From: an uncultured Acidimicrobiales bacterium
GTDB lineage: Bacteria; Actinomycetota; Acidimicrobiia; Acidimicrobiales; SHLQ01
DNA: 50,270 bases
Assembly (NCBI GenBank): GCA_938038815.1
Contig: CALHTF010000108.1
Span: 1-50,270 of the forward strand
Reading direction: 5' to 3'
Every line of letters begins with the position of its first letter. Within the stretch, counting starts at the first letter, position 1. The notes beneath the pieces were generated by a model, which had not been told where the DNA came from, did not search any database, and worked only from the letters and a program-made list of their open reading frames with translations. Positions 7,855-15,701 of the stretch are shown piece after piece. Position numbers and translations under genes: made by a program.

Positions 7855-8894
7855 GGGGTTTCTTCCAGTTTTGTAAACAGAGTTTGCGCAGCCTCGGCTG
7901 CTTTGGCACGAATTTCGTCGGCGTCGACTCGGGTTGGTTTGCCATCTTGCAACACCACTTCGCCGGCGACGGTGACCGTGGTGGGCGAGACGCCCGGGCT
8001 ATACGCCAACCGCCAAGGGTCCATGGGGGCATAACCCCAGCTGACCTGGTCGTTTCGGGCTTCGGGCATCAGCGCCCAGCCCGGTTCGAACCAACCCCAC
8101 ACATCGTCGGGGGTGGTGGTTACGTCGTTCTCTCGGGCCCGCACAAAGGCGACCCTAAACTCATCGAGCATGTCGGCGCCGATGCCGTCGGTGCCGAGCC
8201 CGATCGGGTTCGAGAAACGAGCGGGCCGCGAGTAGCCAACGGCGTTGTTCATATTCGAGCGAGGGTTATGGATGATCGTGCCGGACAAGCCGTGATCGTC
8301 GGGCAGATGCACACCATGGACCAACCACCAGTCATCGGCGGTGTGGCCCTGAAGTTGTTGCCAGGTGTCGGCTTGGCCTTCGGCCACATGCACGTGGACT
8401 CCAACGCCATGTTTGGTAGCCATCTCGGCCGCCGCGGCGATGGTGTCGTCGGTGCACGTGAACGCAGCGTGCAAGCCCACCATGCCTCGACCGCCTTCGC
8501 TTAGGAAGCGGTCGTTCTCGGCCAGGCCACGAGCGGCACCATCGGCGCCGTGGCGATCGGTCACGCCATAGGCCAGGTTGGTTCGCACGCCGACCTCGGC
8601 ACAGGCATCGGCGATGATCGACAGCGATCCCTCGATGGCGTTGGGTGATTCGTGGTGGTCGACGATGGCGGTGCAGCCCCGTTCAAGCGCCTCGAGAGCA
8701 CCGAGCTTGGCCGACCATTCGATGGTGTAGTCGTCGAGCGCGGTGTCGAGCCGCCACCAGACCAGTTCGAGGATGTCGAGAAAATTGCCGGGCGTACGAG
8801 GCGGAGCCGGCATGCCGCGAGCCAACGCCGAGTACAGGTGATGGTGAGCACACACCAGCCCCGGGGTCGTGTTGTCGCGCACTAGTTGCCCCAT
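7851..8894 (-). CDS. ssnA: SsnA-like amidohydrolase, lacking the usual N-terminal beta domain
   Basis: The protein (about 347 residues) is clearly related to E. coli SsnA, a metal-dependent amidohydrolase. Shared blocks are PGLVCAHHHLYSALARG (metal-binding histidines), WWRLDTALDD, GCTAIVDHHESP, NPRSNMNNAVGY and LGTDGIGADM with the metal Asp. SsnA proteins normally have about 60 residues before the first His motif. Here only about 10 remain, because the upstream gene stops at 8882. The C-terminal stretch corresponding to the GxKADL strand is also shortened. Starts possible are ATG 8894 (13-nt overlap with xdhD) or GTG 8882 (TAGTG overlap, GGGG just upstream). SsnA is a fixed partner of XdhD and YgfK in purine-degradation loci; the exact reaction is not settled to my knowledge. 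Confidence 0.85.
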   Translation of the reverse strand: MGQLVRDNTTPGLVCAHHHLYSALARGMPAPPRTPGNFLDILELVWWRLDTALDDYTIEWSAKLGALEALERGCTAIVDHHESPNAIEGSLSIIADACAEVGVRTNLAYGVTDRHGADGAARGLAENDRFLSEGGRGMVGLHAAFTCTDDTIAAAAEMATKHGVGVHVHVAEGQADTWQQLQGHTADDWWLVHGVHLPDDHGLSGTIIHNPRSNMNNAVGYSRPARFSNPIGLGTDGIGADMLDEFRVAFVRARENDVTTTPDDVWGWFEPGWALMPEARNDQVSWGYAPMDPWRLAYSPGVSPTTVTVAGEVVLQDGKPTRVDADEIRAKAAEAAQTLFTKLEETP

Positions 8895-11524
8895 GCGCTG
8901 GCGCGCTCGCGGTTGGCTTCGTTGACCAGCGGCAATTCGGTGCGCCACTCGCCATCTCGAGCTTGCATGGCCGCCGCAACGGCACCAGCGGTGGGTACGA
9001 GACCGATCTCGCCGACGCCCTTGATGCCGTAGGGCGAGTTGGGTTCGGCCGACTCGACAAGGATCACGTCGACGTCGGGCATGTCCTTTGGACGAATGAT
9101 GTCGAGGCCTCGCAACCGGTCGTTAAGCGGCTTGCCGTTTTCGTCGCACGGGAACCCTTCGCTCAGCGCATAGCCGAGTCCCATGTGTACGGCCCCCTCA
9201 ACCTGGCCTTCACACAGCAGCGGGTTGACGGCTCGGCCCACATCGTGAGCGGCCACGACCTTTTCGATCTCGCCCGACTCGCTGTCCATGATGATCAGCT
9301 GGGCGGCGTAACCAAAGGTCGAGTGGATGATGGGGTTCTCGAGTCCTTCGGTGAGCGAGTTGGTCCAGTCGACCCGGTACTCGCCCTCGTAGTCGACCCC
9401 GATCTTGCACCCGTCGGCGATCGCTTTCTGGCAGGCGTCAGCCACCGAGCCCGCACCCATCAAGGTGCCGCGGCTGCCGGTGGTCTGGCCAGCACCGAGC
9501 TCGCGGGTCGAGTCGACGATCACCTCAATCTGTTCGGCCTCGACACCCAATTCTTCGATGGCGACCTGCAGCGCAACGGTGTGCACGCCTTGGCCCATTT
9601 CGGTCCAGCAGTGTCGCACCTCGATCTTGCCGTCGGGACGGAAGTGCACCACGGCCTTGGCGATCTCTTTGAAGCCGTTACCCAGCCCCGAGTTTTTCAG
9701 CCCCAGACCGAGCCCGATCGCTTTGCCGGCGGCCGCAGCTTCGTCGTAGGCGGGCTTCACCGCATCGAGACACGCCTGTGCACCGAGGCAGCCGTCGTCC
9801 ATGATCTGGCCGGGGCCCCACACCACGCCGGGTGAGATCACGTTGCGGTTGCGCATTTCCCAGCCGGAGATCCCGACCTTGGCCGCGAGGCGGTCCATCA
9901 CGCCTTCCATAGCGAACTGCGCTTGGTTAGCGCCAAAGCCCCGGAATGCACCGCAGACCGAGTTGTTGGTTCGGGCGGCCACGGCTTCACAGTCGATGTT
10001 GTCGACCACGTACGGGCCCGAGGCGTGTCCCGCGGCCCGCTCGAGCACTTTCATACCGACCGAGGCGTAGGGCCCAGAGTCGCCGAGCATGCGGATCCGC
10101 AGGCCGGTGAGCTTGCCGTCGGCGTCGCAGCCCGCCTCGTAGGTCATCTTGATCGGGTGCCGCTTGGTATGCACCAAGAACGACTCTTCACGACTAAAGG
10201 TGGTCTTCACCGGTCGCTGCAGCAACCAGCATGCCAGAGCGGTTTGGCCTTGGTTCGACATGTCTTCTTTGCCGCCGAACGCACCGCCGTTGCTGACCAG
10301 TTCGGTCACCACCACGCCCTCGTCGAGTGCGAGGATGCGAGTGATGTCGTTGCGGTCGTCCCACACCCCCTGGCCACCGGAATAGACCATCATCCGGTCG
10401 AAGTCGACCGGCTCGCCGCCGGTGGTGGTCGGGTTGGTCAGCGGCAAAGGCTGCCCGGCCGGAACCGGCACGGCCAACGTCGACTCGGGTTCGATGAACG
10501 CATGGTCGATCCGTTGCGTCTGGAACGTTTCAGTAATCGTGTGAGCCGAGTTGGCGAGCGCGGTTTCGGCGTCGCCGCGCACATAGGTGCTGGTCGACAG
10601 GACGTTTCCGTCGAGGGTCCACACGGCGTTCTCGTTCGATGCCACCGCCTCGGCCGGGTTGACGATCGGCGGGTGAACGTCGTAGGTGATCTCAACCAAC
10701 TGGGCAGCGCGCCGGGCTGTTGGCCGGTCGGTAGCGACGACCATGGCGAGCACGTCGCCGAGGTAGCTGGTGCGACCGCCAACGGGGATGAAGATCGGCC
10801 AGTCTTTGTGGATCAGGCCCGAGCGCAGTTCGCCCGGAACGTCGGCGGCAGTAAACACCGCCTCGACACCATCGACCGCCAACGCAGCCGAGGTATCGAT
10901 GGCCACGATGTCGGCGCGGGCATGGTCGCTCAACTTGAAGGCACCGTGGAGGCAACCTTCAGGGGCCATGTCGTCGATGAATGGCCGGTCGCCCAAGCTG
11001 AGGTCCATCGCTTCGTACTTGATGCCTCGGCTGCCAACGCCCTTGGGCTGTACGGCCACCGGAACCTCGTTCTTGGCCAACGCCACCACCGCATCGAGCA
11101 CCTTGGTGTACCCCGTGCAACGGCACAGGTTGCCGCCCATCAGACGGGCCGCGCCATCGCGGGTGAGATCGGCGCCTTTCTTGTCGATCATCGACTTGGC
11201 TCGCATGATGAGGCCGGGGGTGCAGAACCCACACTGGAGCGCTCCGAACGCGGCGAAGGCGGTGCCGTAGCGCTCGCGTTCTTCCTCCGACATGCCTTCG
11301 AGGGTCAGGACCTCGGAGTCGGAGGTCTTTTCCATCGACGTTTGGCAAGCCACTCGGGCCTTACCGTCGACCAGCACCGTGCACGCGCCGCACTGCCCCG
11401 TGGGCGAGCACCCGTCCTTGGGCGAAAGCACCCGCAGTTCGTCGCGCAACGCGGCGAGCAGGTGTTCGTGGTCGGCCGATGCAGTGGCCGGAGATCCGTT
11501 GAGCGTGAACGTGGTTTCGGTCAT
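8882..11524 (-). CDS. xdhD: XdhD-like molybdenum hydroxylase (2Fe-2S and Mo domains fused; selenium-dependent XDH type)
   Basis: The 880-residue protein has an N-terminal 2Fe-2S module with GCSPTGQCGACTV, then CGFCTPG and CRCTGY (about residues 35-140). The full molybdopterin subunit follows from about 165, with NGGAFGGKEDM, CGAFRGFGANQAQFAME and GVGEIGLVPTAG carrying the active-site Glu. This fusion without FAD is the architecture of E. coli XdhD and the 'selenium-dependent xanthine dehydrogenase' family, where the metal centre carries a labile selenium (not selenocysteine). ATG 11524 overlaps the previous stop as ATGA, and any longer start runs through that gene. It lies between the N-carbamoyl hydrolase and ssnA. 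It has no flavin of its own, so electrons must leave through the 2Fe-2S domains to a partner. Confidence 0.88.
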   Translation of the reverse strand: MTETTFTLNGSPATASADHEHLLAALRDELRVLSPKDGCSPTGQCGACTVLVDGKARVACQTSMEKTSDSEVLTLEGMSEEERERYGTAFAAFGALQCGFCTPGLIMRAKSMIDKKGADLTRDGAARLMGGNLCRCTGYTKVLDAVVALAKNEVPVAVQPKGVGSRGIKYEAMDLSLGDRPFIDDMAPEGCLHGAFKLSDHARADIVAIDTSAALAVDGVEAVFTAADVPGELRSGLIHKDWPIFIPVGGRTSYLGDVLAMVVATDRPTARRAAQLVEITYDVHPPIVNPAEAVASNENAVWTLDGNVLSTSTYVRGDAETALANSAHTITETFQTQRIDHAFIEPESTLAVPVPAGQPLPLTNPTTTGGEPVDFDRMMVYSGGQGVWDDRNDITRILALDEGVVVTELVSNGGAFGGKEDMSNQGQTALACWLLQRPVKTTFSREESFLVHTKRHPIKMTYEAGCDADGKLTGLRIRMLGDSGPYASVGMKVLERAAGHASGPYVVDNIDCEAVAARTNNSVCGAFRGFGANQAQFAMEGVMDRLAAKVGISGWEMRNRNVISPGVVWGPGQIMDDGCLGAQACLDAVKPAYDEAAAAGKAIGLGLGLKNSGLGNGFKEIAKAVVHFRPDGKIEVRHCWTEMGQGVHTVALQVAIEELGVEAEQIEVIVDSTRELGAGQTTGSRGTLMGAGSVADACQKAIADGCKIGVDYEGEYRVDWTNSLTEGLENPIIHSTFGYAAQLIIMDSESGEIEKVVAAHDVGRAVNPLLCEGQVEGAVHMGLGYALSEGFPCDENGKPLNDRLRGLDIIRPKDMPDVDVILVESAEPNSPYGIKGVGEIGLVPTAGAVAAAMQARDGEWRTELPLVNEANRERASAWGN

Positions 11525-12492
11525 GAGTTTGATCCTGTGGGTGGCAGCTCGACACCCTTTTGGTTGGTGATGCGTTGGTACAGCTCGGGCCGGCGGTACC
11601 GAGCGAAGTCGAACAGGGTTTCCTTGTAGTGGTTGCACCAGTCGAGGTCGGCGACGGCGTCGATAAGTTCGTCGCCGGTGGTGACCGCCTGAGCGACGAT
11701 TTGGCCCGACGGCGCAATGATCGCCGACTGAGCGAGCGACTCAACACCCTCTTCGGTGCCGCCCTTGGCCACGCCGATGACCCACGTGCCGTTCTGGTAG
11801 GCGCCAGCCTGCATGCAGAGGTGATTGTGGAACCCCTGCAACGCGTTCTGGCCCGGGTCCGGGGCGTAGTGAATCGGCGTGTTGTAGCCAATGAGAATCA
11901 TCTCGACGCCTTGCAGCCCCATCTCTCGATAGGTCTCGGGCCAGCGGCGATCGTTGCAGGTCGCCATACCGAAGATGCCGTCGAAGCAGCGCCACACGCC
12001 AAAGCCTTCGGTCGACTCTTCGAAGTACCGGCGTTCAAGGTGTTGAAACGGCCGCCAGGGTTCGTCAGCTTCGTGACCGGGGATGTGTACCTTACGGAAT
12101 TTGCCGACGATGCTGCCGTCGCGCTCGACCAACACGGTGGTGTTGTATCGGTGCACCACACCATCGGCGTCGGGTTCGGTCAGCTCGGCGTACCCCAGCG
12201 CAAAGCCCACCCCGAGTTCTTTCGCCGCATCGAACAGCGGCTGGGTTTCGGGACCGGGCATCGAGGTTTCGTAGTAGTGGTCGTGGCCCGATACGTCGTC
12301 GGTGAACCAGCGAGGGAAGAAGGTGGAGAGGGTCAGCTCGGGGAACACGACCAAGTCGCATCCCCGGTCGGCGCCCTCACGCAGCAAAGCGAGCAGGCGT
12401 TGCACAACATCGGCCCGCGACTCCTCTTTGGCGATGGGGCCCATTTGGGCCGCCCCTACATGGACCGTGCGGGAACCAGCGGCGTTACTCAT
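11521..12492 (-). CDS. N-carbamoyl-D-amino-acid hydrolase-like (nitrilase superfamily)
   Basis: This 323-residue protein closely follows the Agrobacterium D-carbamoylase along its length. The catalytic triad of the nitrilase superfamily is in place: E52 (FPELTLSTFFPR), K134 (KFRKVHIPGHE) and C179 (MATCNDRRWPE). It also shares RPFQHLERRYFE and GYNTPIH. Known relatives release CO2 and ammonia from N-carbamoyl amino acids after hydantoin or dihydropyrimidine ring opening. In this operon it probably removes a ureido group from a ring-opened purine or pyrimidine product. The start ATG overlaps the ygfK-like stop and the stop overlaps the xdhD start, both as ATGA. Family and chemistry are well supported. 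Its natural substrate, and whether it prefers D configuration, is inferred. Confidence 0.88.
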   Translation of the reverse strand: MSNAAGSRTVHVGAAQMGPIAKEESRADVVQRLLALLREGADRGCDLVVFPELTLSTFFPRWFTDDVSGHDHYYETSMPGPETQPLFDAAKELGVGFALGYAELTEPDADGVVHRYNTTVLVERDGSIVGKFRKVHIPGHEADEPWRPFQHLERRYFEESTEGFGVWRCFDGIFGMATCNDRRWPETYREMGLQGVEMILIGYNTPIHYAPDPGQNALQGFHNHLCMQAGAYQNGTWVIGVAKGGTEEGVESLAQSAIIAPSGQIVAQAVTTGDELIDAVADLDWCNHYKETLFDFARYRRPELYQRITNQKGVELPPTGSNS

Positions 12493-14291
12493 GACTCTCC
12501 ATCGGCCGTTGCGACCTCTTGTGGTGCGCCCGACTCCGGCATTGTCGAAGCGAGCAGTTGCTCTACCAACGGCCGCGCCTCATCGGGCCCACGGGAGTCG
12601 ATAACCACCCCATCGTGCACGAGGTAACCCTGGCCGGTTCGGCCAGCGAAGACCTCAGGGTCGGTGAACAGGCGAGGTTTGATCATCGCCGGGTCGCCTT
12701 CTTCGGGGCAGAAGGTCATGCAGTTGCCGCACTCGTTACACAGCTCGGCAAACACCAGGTATTGCTGGCGGCCGTTCATCGCCTCGACACCGGCCAGGCT
12801 CTTGATGTTGGTGAACGCGTCGTTCGGGCAAACGGTGACGCAGAAGTTGCAGGCCACACAGCCGAACATTTCGAGTTCGTTGTCGACCTCGCGAGGCAGC
12901 TTCTCGTTACCGCGCAGGTGGTACGGCTCGATTCCCTCGCCGCGAATGTTGGCCACATGCTGGGCCGCCGTGCTGTTGTGACCGGCTTCGGCGGCCGCGG
13001 CCTGACGGCTGGCCTTCCAACCGACCAGATCGGTGTGACCCGAGTCGCGCACCTCGCTGGTCAGGTTGCGCAGCATCGGCGCCAAGCGTCCATAGCCACC
13101 GGGCTTCAGTAGATCAGAGCACACGGTTGCCGGGTTTACGCCCATCGCTACCGCATCGGCCAGGTTGTCCTTGGTAATGCCGGCCGAGAAGCTGACCATG
13201 ATGTCGCCGTCGCTGCCCGGAACATCGAGCGCGCCCGGCAATGCGGTGGCCAACGTGTCGAGCAGCGTCGAGGCAAGTACGTGCAGCGGTGGACCCGAGA
13301 GGTACATCGTCTCGTCGGGCATGAACCCCTTGGTGTTCTCGACCACCAGCGTGTTGGTGAGCTTGATACCGAACTTCTTGCCCCGAGCCTTGGCGTACTC
13401 GTTGAGCTCGCCGATCAACTCGATGCCTCGGGCGAACTGGAGGTCCTCGGCGAACGCCGACTCCTTGACCGTGACGTCGGTGTAGCCCAGCTCGTCGTTC
13501 ACGATTCCGGCAACGGTTTCGTAGCCCAGCAGGGTCGGGTTGAGTTTGACGATCACGTCGAGATCGTGGTCGTCGATCAGGTGTTTAGTGATCGACTCGA
13601 TCTCTTCGGGAGGGCAACCATGGAAGGTCGACAGGGTAAGCGTGTCGGAAATCTCGGGATTGAAGTCGAGGTCGGCGAACTCGGCGAACGGGGCGACCGT
13701 TGCGATTTCGGGGCGCAGCGCATCGATCTCGGACTGAGCATTGCGCATGCCTTTGATAAACGTGGCCACCTTGTCGCCCGAAATTCCGGCCAGGTCGTAC
13801 CCGACCGACATGTCGAACACGTGGGCGCCCGGGTCGGCCCCCACAAACTCGGCGAGCGGCTCCCAGTTGCGTAGCACCTCGAGCAGCATGGCGGCCTTGA
13901 CGTATTCGGTCAGACTTTGCGGGCAGGTGAGTTCTTGGCTCCACTCGATGTTGTAGCCAATGGTTTGCATATCGATGCAGGGGCGGGCGATGTCGAGATC
14001 GTCGATTACCTGCACCGTCTTCAGCTCAAAGAGCCGAGATCCGCCGAGCCAAGACAAGGCGATGTTCTGCGCCAGCTGACTGTGAGGTCCGGCCGCCGGA
14101 CCGACCGGCGTTGCGCAGTGGCGACCCAGAAAGTCGAAACCGAGATCGATGTCGGGGTCGGGCTGCCAGAATCGAGCGGTCGGCAGGTCGAAGATCTTCT
14201 TACGGGTCGTCCACTCATGATCAACTCGACGCAAAAGCCCCCGCATCGGTACTGGGGTGAGCGGAGCGGTATCGCCGATGTGGTCAGTCAT
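12489..14291 (-). CDS. short YgfK-like protein: DHOD-type barrel plus 2x[4Fe-4S] ferredoxin
   Basis: The protein has 600 residues. The N-terminal two thirds match YgfK ('putative selenate reductase subunit'): CATPVGPAAGPHSQLAQNIA, FELKTVQVIDD, STFHGCPPEEIES, VKLNPTLLGYETV and LTNTLVVENTKGFMP. This is a dihydroorotate/dihydropyrimidine dehydrogenase-like barrel expected to bind FMN. The C-terminus has two CxxCxxCxxxC clusters (Cys 478, 481, 484, 488 and 518, 521, 524, 528). YgfK of E. coli is about 1030 residues because a GltD-like FAD/NAD(P)H domain sits between these parts; here it is absent. The role may be a ferredoxin-linked redox step on the purine ring, with electrons supplied by another protein. 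Start ATG 14291 overlaps the M20 stop as ATGA. Confidence 0.85.
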   Translation of the reverse strand: MTDHIGDTAPLTPVPMRGLLRRVDHEWTTRKKIFDLPTARFWQPDPDIDLGFDFLGRHCATPVGPAAGPHSQLAQNIALSWLGGSRLFELKTVQVIDDLDIARPCIDMQTIGYNIEWSQELTCPQSLTEYVKAAMLLEVLRNWEPLAEFVGADPGAHVFDMSVGYDLAGISGDKVATFIKGMRNAQSEIDALRPEIATVAPFAEFADLDFNPEISDTLTLSTFHGCPPEEIESITKHLIDDHDLDVIVKLNPTLLGYETVAGIVNDELGYTDVTVKESAFAEDLQFARGIELIGELNEYAKARGKKFGIKLTNTLVVENTKGFMPDETMYLSGPPLHVLASTLLDTLATALPGALDVPGSDGDIMVSFSAGITKDNLADAVAMGVNPATVCSDLLKPGGYGRLAPMLRNLTSEVRDSGHTDLVGWKASRQAAAAEAGHNSTAAQHVANIRGEGIEPYHLRGNEKLPREVDNELEMFGCVACNFCVTVCPNDAFTNIKSLAGVEAMNGRQQYLVFAELCNECGNCMTFCPEEGDPAMIKPRLFTDPEVFAGRTGQGYLVHDGVVIDSRGPDEARPLVEQLLASTMPESGAPQEVATADGES

Positions 14292-15589
14292 AAGGTTCCA
14301 TCCTCGCTGGCTAGCGCCAGCCCTGCATCCTCGCTGGCTAGCGCCAGCATTACGTGAAGCATCACGTTGGCGCCCGCTTCGAGGTCGGCGGGTGAGGTGT
14401 ACTCGGTCGGGTTGTGGCTGATGCCATCGCGGCTCGGCGTAAACACCATGGCGGTCGGGCACACCCGAGCGAGCATCTGAGCATCGTGGCCTGCGCCCGA
14501 TGGCATGCGCTTGACCGAGTGTCCCAGCGCGGTTGCGGTCGAGGAGACCATCTCGATAACCCGTTCGTCAAAGATCACCGGCTCAAAGCGAGCGAGTTCT
14601 TTCACCTCAATCGTGCAGCCCTCGGTTTCGGCGGTTTCGGTAAGGAACTCGGCGAAGCGCTTTTCCGCTTCCTGCAAAACGAGTTCATCTGTGTTTCGAA
14701 TGTCGACCGTGAAGGTCGCCGACGCCGGGACCACGTTCACCAGGTTCGGGTGCAACTCGATCCGGCCGACCGTGCCAACCTGCGGTTCGCCGAGTTCGGT
14801 GGCCAAGGTACGAACAAAGTTGGCACAGGCCGCCGCCACAAACCCCGGGTCTTTGCGGAGTCGCATAGGAGTAGTGCCAGCGTGGTTGCTCTGGCCGGTG
14901 ACGGTCACCTCTTGCCAGCTGATGCCCTGCACCCCGTCGACCGCGCCGATGGTGATGCCTTCGGCTTCTAGCACCGGCCCTTGCTCGACGTGCAGCTCGA
15001 CAAAACTGTGTGGAGCGGCGCCCGGCAGCGGCGACGAGCCGGCGTAGCCAATGCGCTCGAGTTCCTCACCGACGACCGTGTCGTCGATGCCCACGATTCC
15101 TAACGCTTGTTCGAGGGGCATACCGCCGACGTACACCAGACTGCCCAACATGTCGGGCGAATACCGGGCACCCTCCTCGTCGGTAAAGAAGGCGACGGCC
15201 AGCGGGCGATAGGGAGTAATGCCCGCCGCTTTGACAACCTCGATGACTTCGAGCCCAGCCAACACACCGAGGTTGCCGTCGTACCGGCCGCCCGTGCGCA
15301 CCGTGTCGATGTGCGAGCCACACATCACCGGCGGGCCATTGGTCTGGCCAGCCATCACGCCAACCACATTGCCAATGCCGTCGATGGTGACCTCGAGGTC
15401 GAGGTCGCGCATCGCGGCAACCACGAGGTCGCGTCCGGCCTTATCTTCGTCGGTCAGCGCGAGCCGGGCGCATCCTTCGGTGCCTTCGATCGCGCCGATC
15501 GCTGCCAGATCGGCCAACCGTTGCAGTAGCCGATCGATGTCGATACGCAGCGCGGTGGTGTCGTGCGAGGGCACTATTTGCGGAGACAT
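14288..15589 (-). CDS. M20-family N-carbamoyl-L-amino-acid hydrolase / allantoate amidohydrolase / beta-ureidopropionase
   Basis: This 433-residue zinc hydrolase has the dinuclear-metal ligands of the HyuC/AllC/beta-ureidopropionase group: GSHID (H93), GGRYDGNLG (D104), FFTDEEGARY (E138/E139), ELHVEQGP (H200) and a C-terminal GAGHDAQ histidine. SNHAGTTPM is also typical. These enzymes hydrolyse ureido groups of N-carbamoyl amino acids, allantoate or ureidopropionate. It is the first gene of the operon. The likely start is ATG 15589; longer readings would run through the palindromic operator at 15623-15637. The last 19 codons carry a duplicated segment (LALASED twice) caused by a 23-nt direct repeat. 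With the nitrilase-type carbamoylase it gives the operon two unrelated ureido-cleaving enzymes. Confidence 0.88.
   Translation of the reverse strand: MSPQIVPSHDTTALRIDIDRLLQRLADLAAIGAIEGTEGCARLALTDEDKAGRDLVVAAMRDLDLEVTIDGIGNVVGVMAGQTNGPPVMCGSHIDTVRTGGRYDGNLGVLAGLEVIEVVKAAGITPYRPLAVAFFTDEEGARYSPDMLGSLVYVGGMPLEQALGIVGIDDTVVGEELERIGYAGSSPLPGAAPHSFVELHVEQGPVLEAEGITIGAVDGVQGISWQEVTVTGQSNHAGTTPMRLRKDPGFVAAACANFVRTLATELGEPQVGTVGRIELHPNLVNVVPASATFTVDIRNTDELVLQEAEKRFAEFLTETAETEGCTIEVKELARFEPVIFDERVIEMVSSTATALGHSVKRMPSGAGHDAQMLARVCPTAMVFTPSRDGISHNPTEYTSPADLEAGANVMLHVMLALASEDAGLALASEDGTL
14299..14348. repeat. 23-nt direct repeat, each copy palindromic, at 3' end of M20 gene
   Basis: The segments 14299-14321 and 14326-14348 are identical over 23 nt and separated by 4 nt. 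Each contains GCTGGC-TAGC-GCCAGC, a 6-bp stem with 4-nt loop. The duplication is in frame and adds a second LALASED to the M20 hydrolase. It ends just before the ATGA junction with the ygfK-like gene, so hairpins formed in the mRNA could influence coupling. Confidence 0.7.
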
Positions 15590-15622
15590 TGTTTGGAAGA
15601 CATTGTTTGAAGGTAGCGGAAT

Positions 15623-15637
15623 TTTACAATTTGTAAA
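15623..15637. promoter_or_regulatory. perfect palindrome TTTACAATTTGTAAA, likely operator
   Basis: Two 7-nt arms (TTTACAA and TTGTAAA) flank a single T. The site lies in the 112-nt gap between the divergent M20 hydrolase (start 15589, minus) and regulator (start 15702, plus). It is AT-rich in an otherwise GC-rich region, as expected for an operator or promoter element. A similar sequence (12 of 15 identical) occurs at 16235-16249 before the transporter operon. The binding protein is most simply the adjacent regulator; this is inference. Confidence 0.65.
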
Positions 15638-15701
15638 CACGTGGCGATCGAATTTTCTGCGGGTTCTGCGGGCTGATCGCGAACGCGCGTACCGTAGAGC
15701 C

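Noticed and set aside
7869-7878. TTTTGTAAAC half-site just upstream of the 7854 PLP gene
   Set aside because: It resembles half of the 15623-15637 palindrome but has no second arm, lies inside ssnA coding sequence and would not act at an internal overlapping gene.
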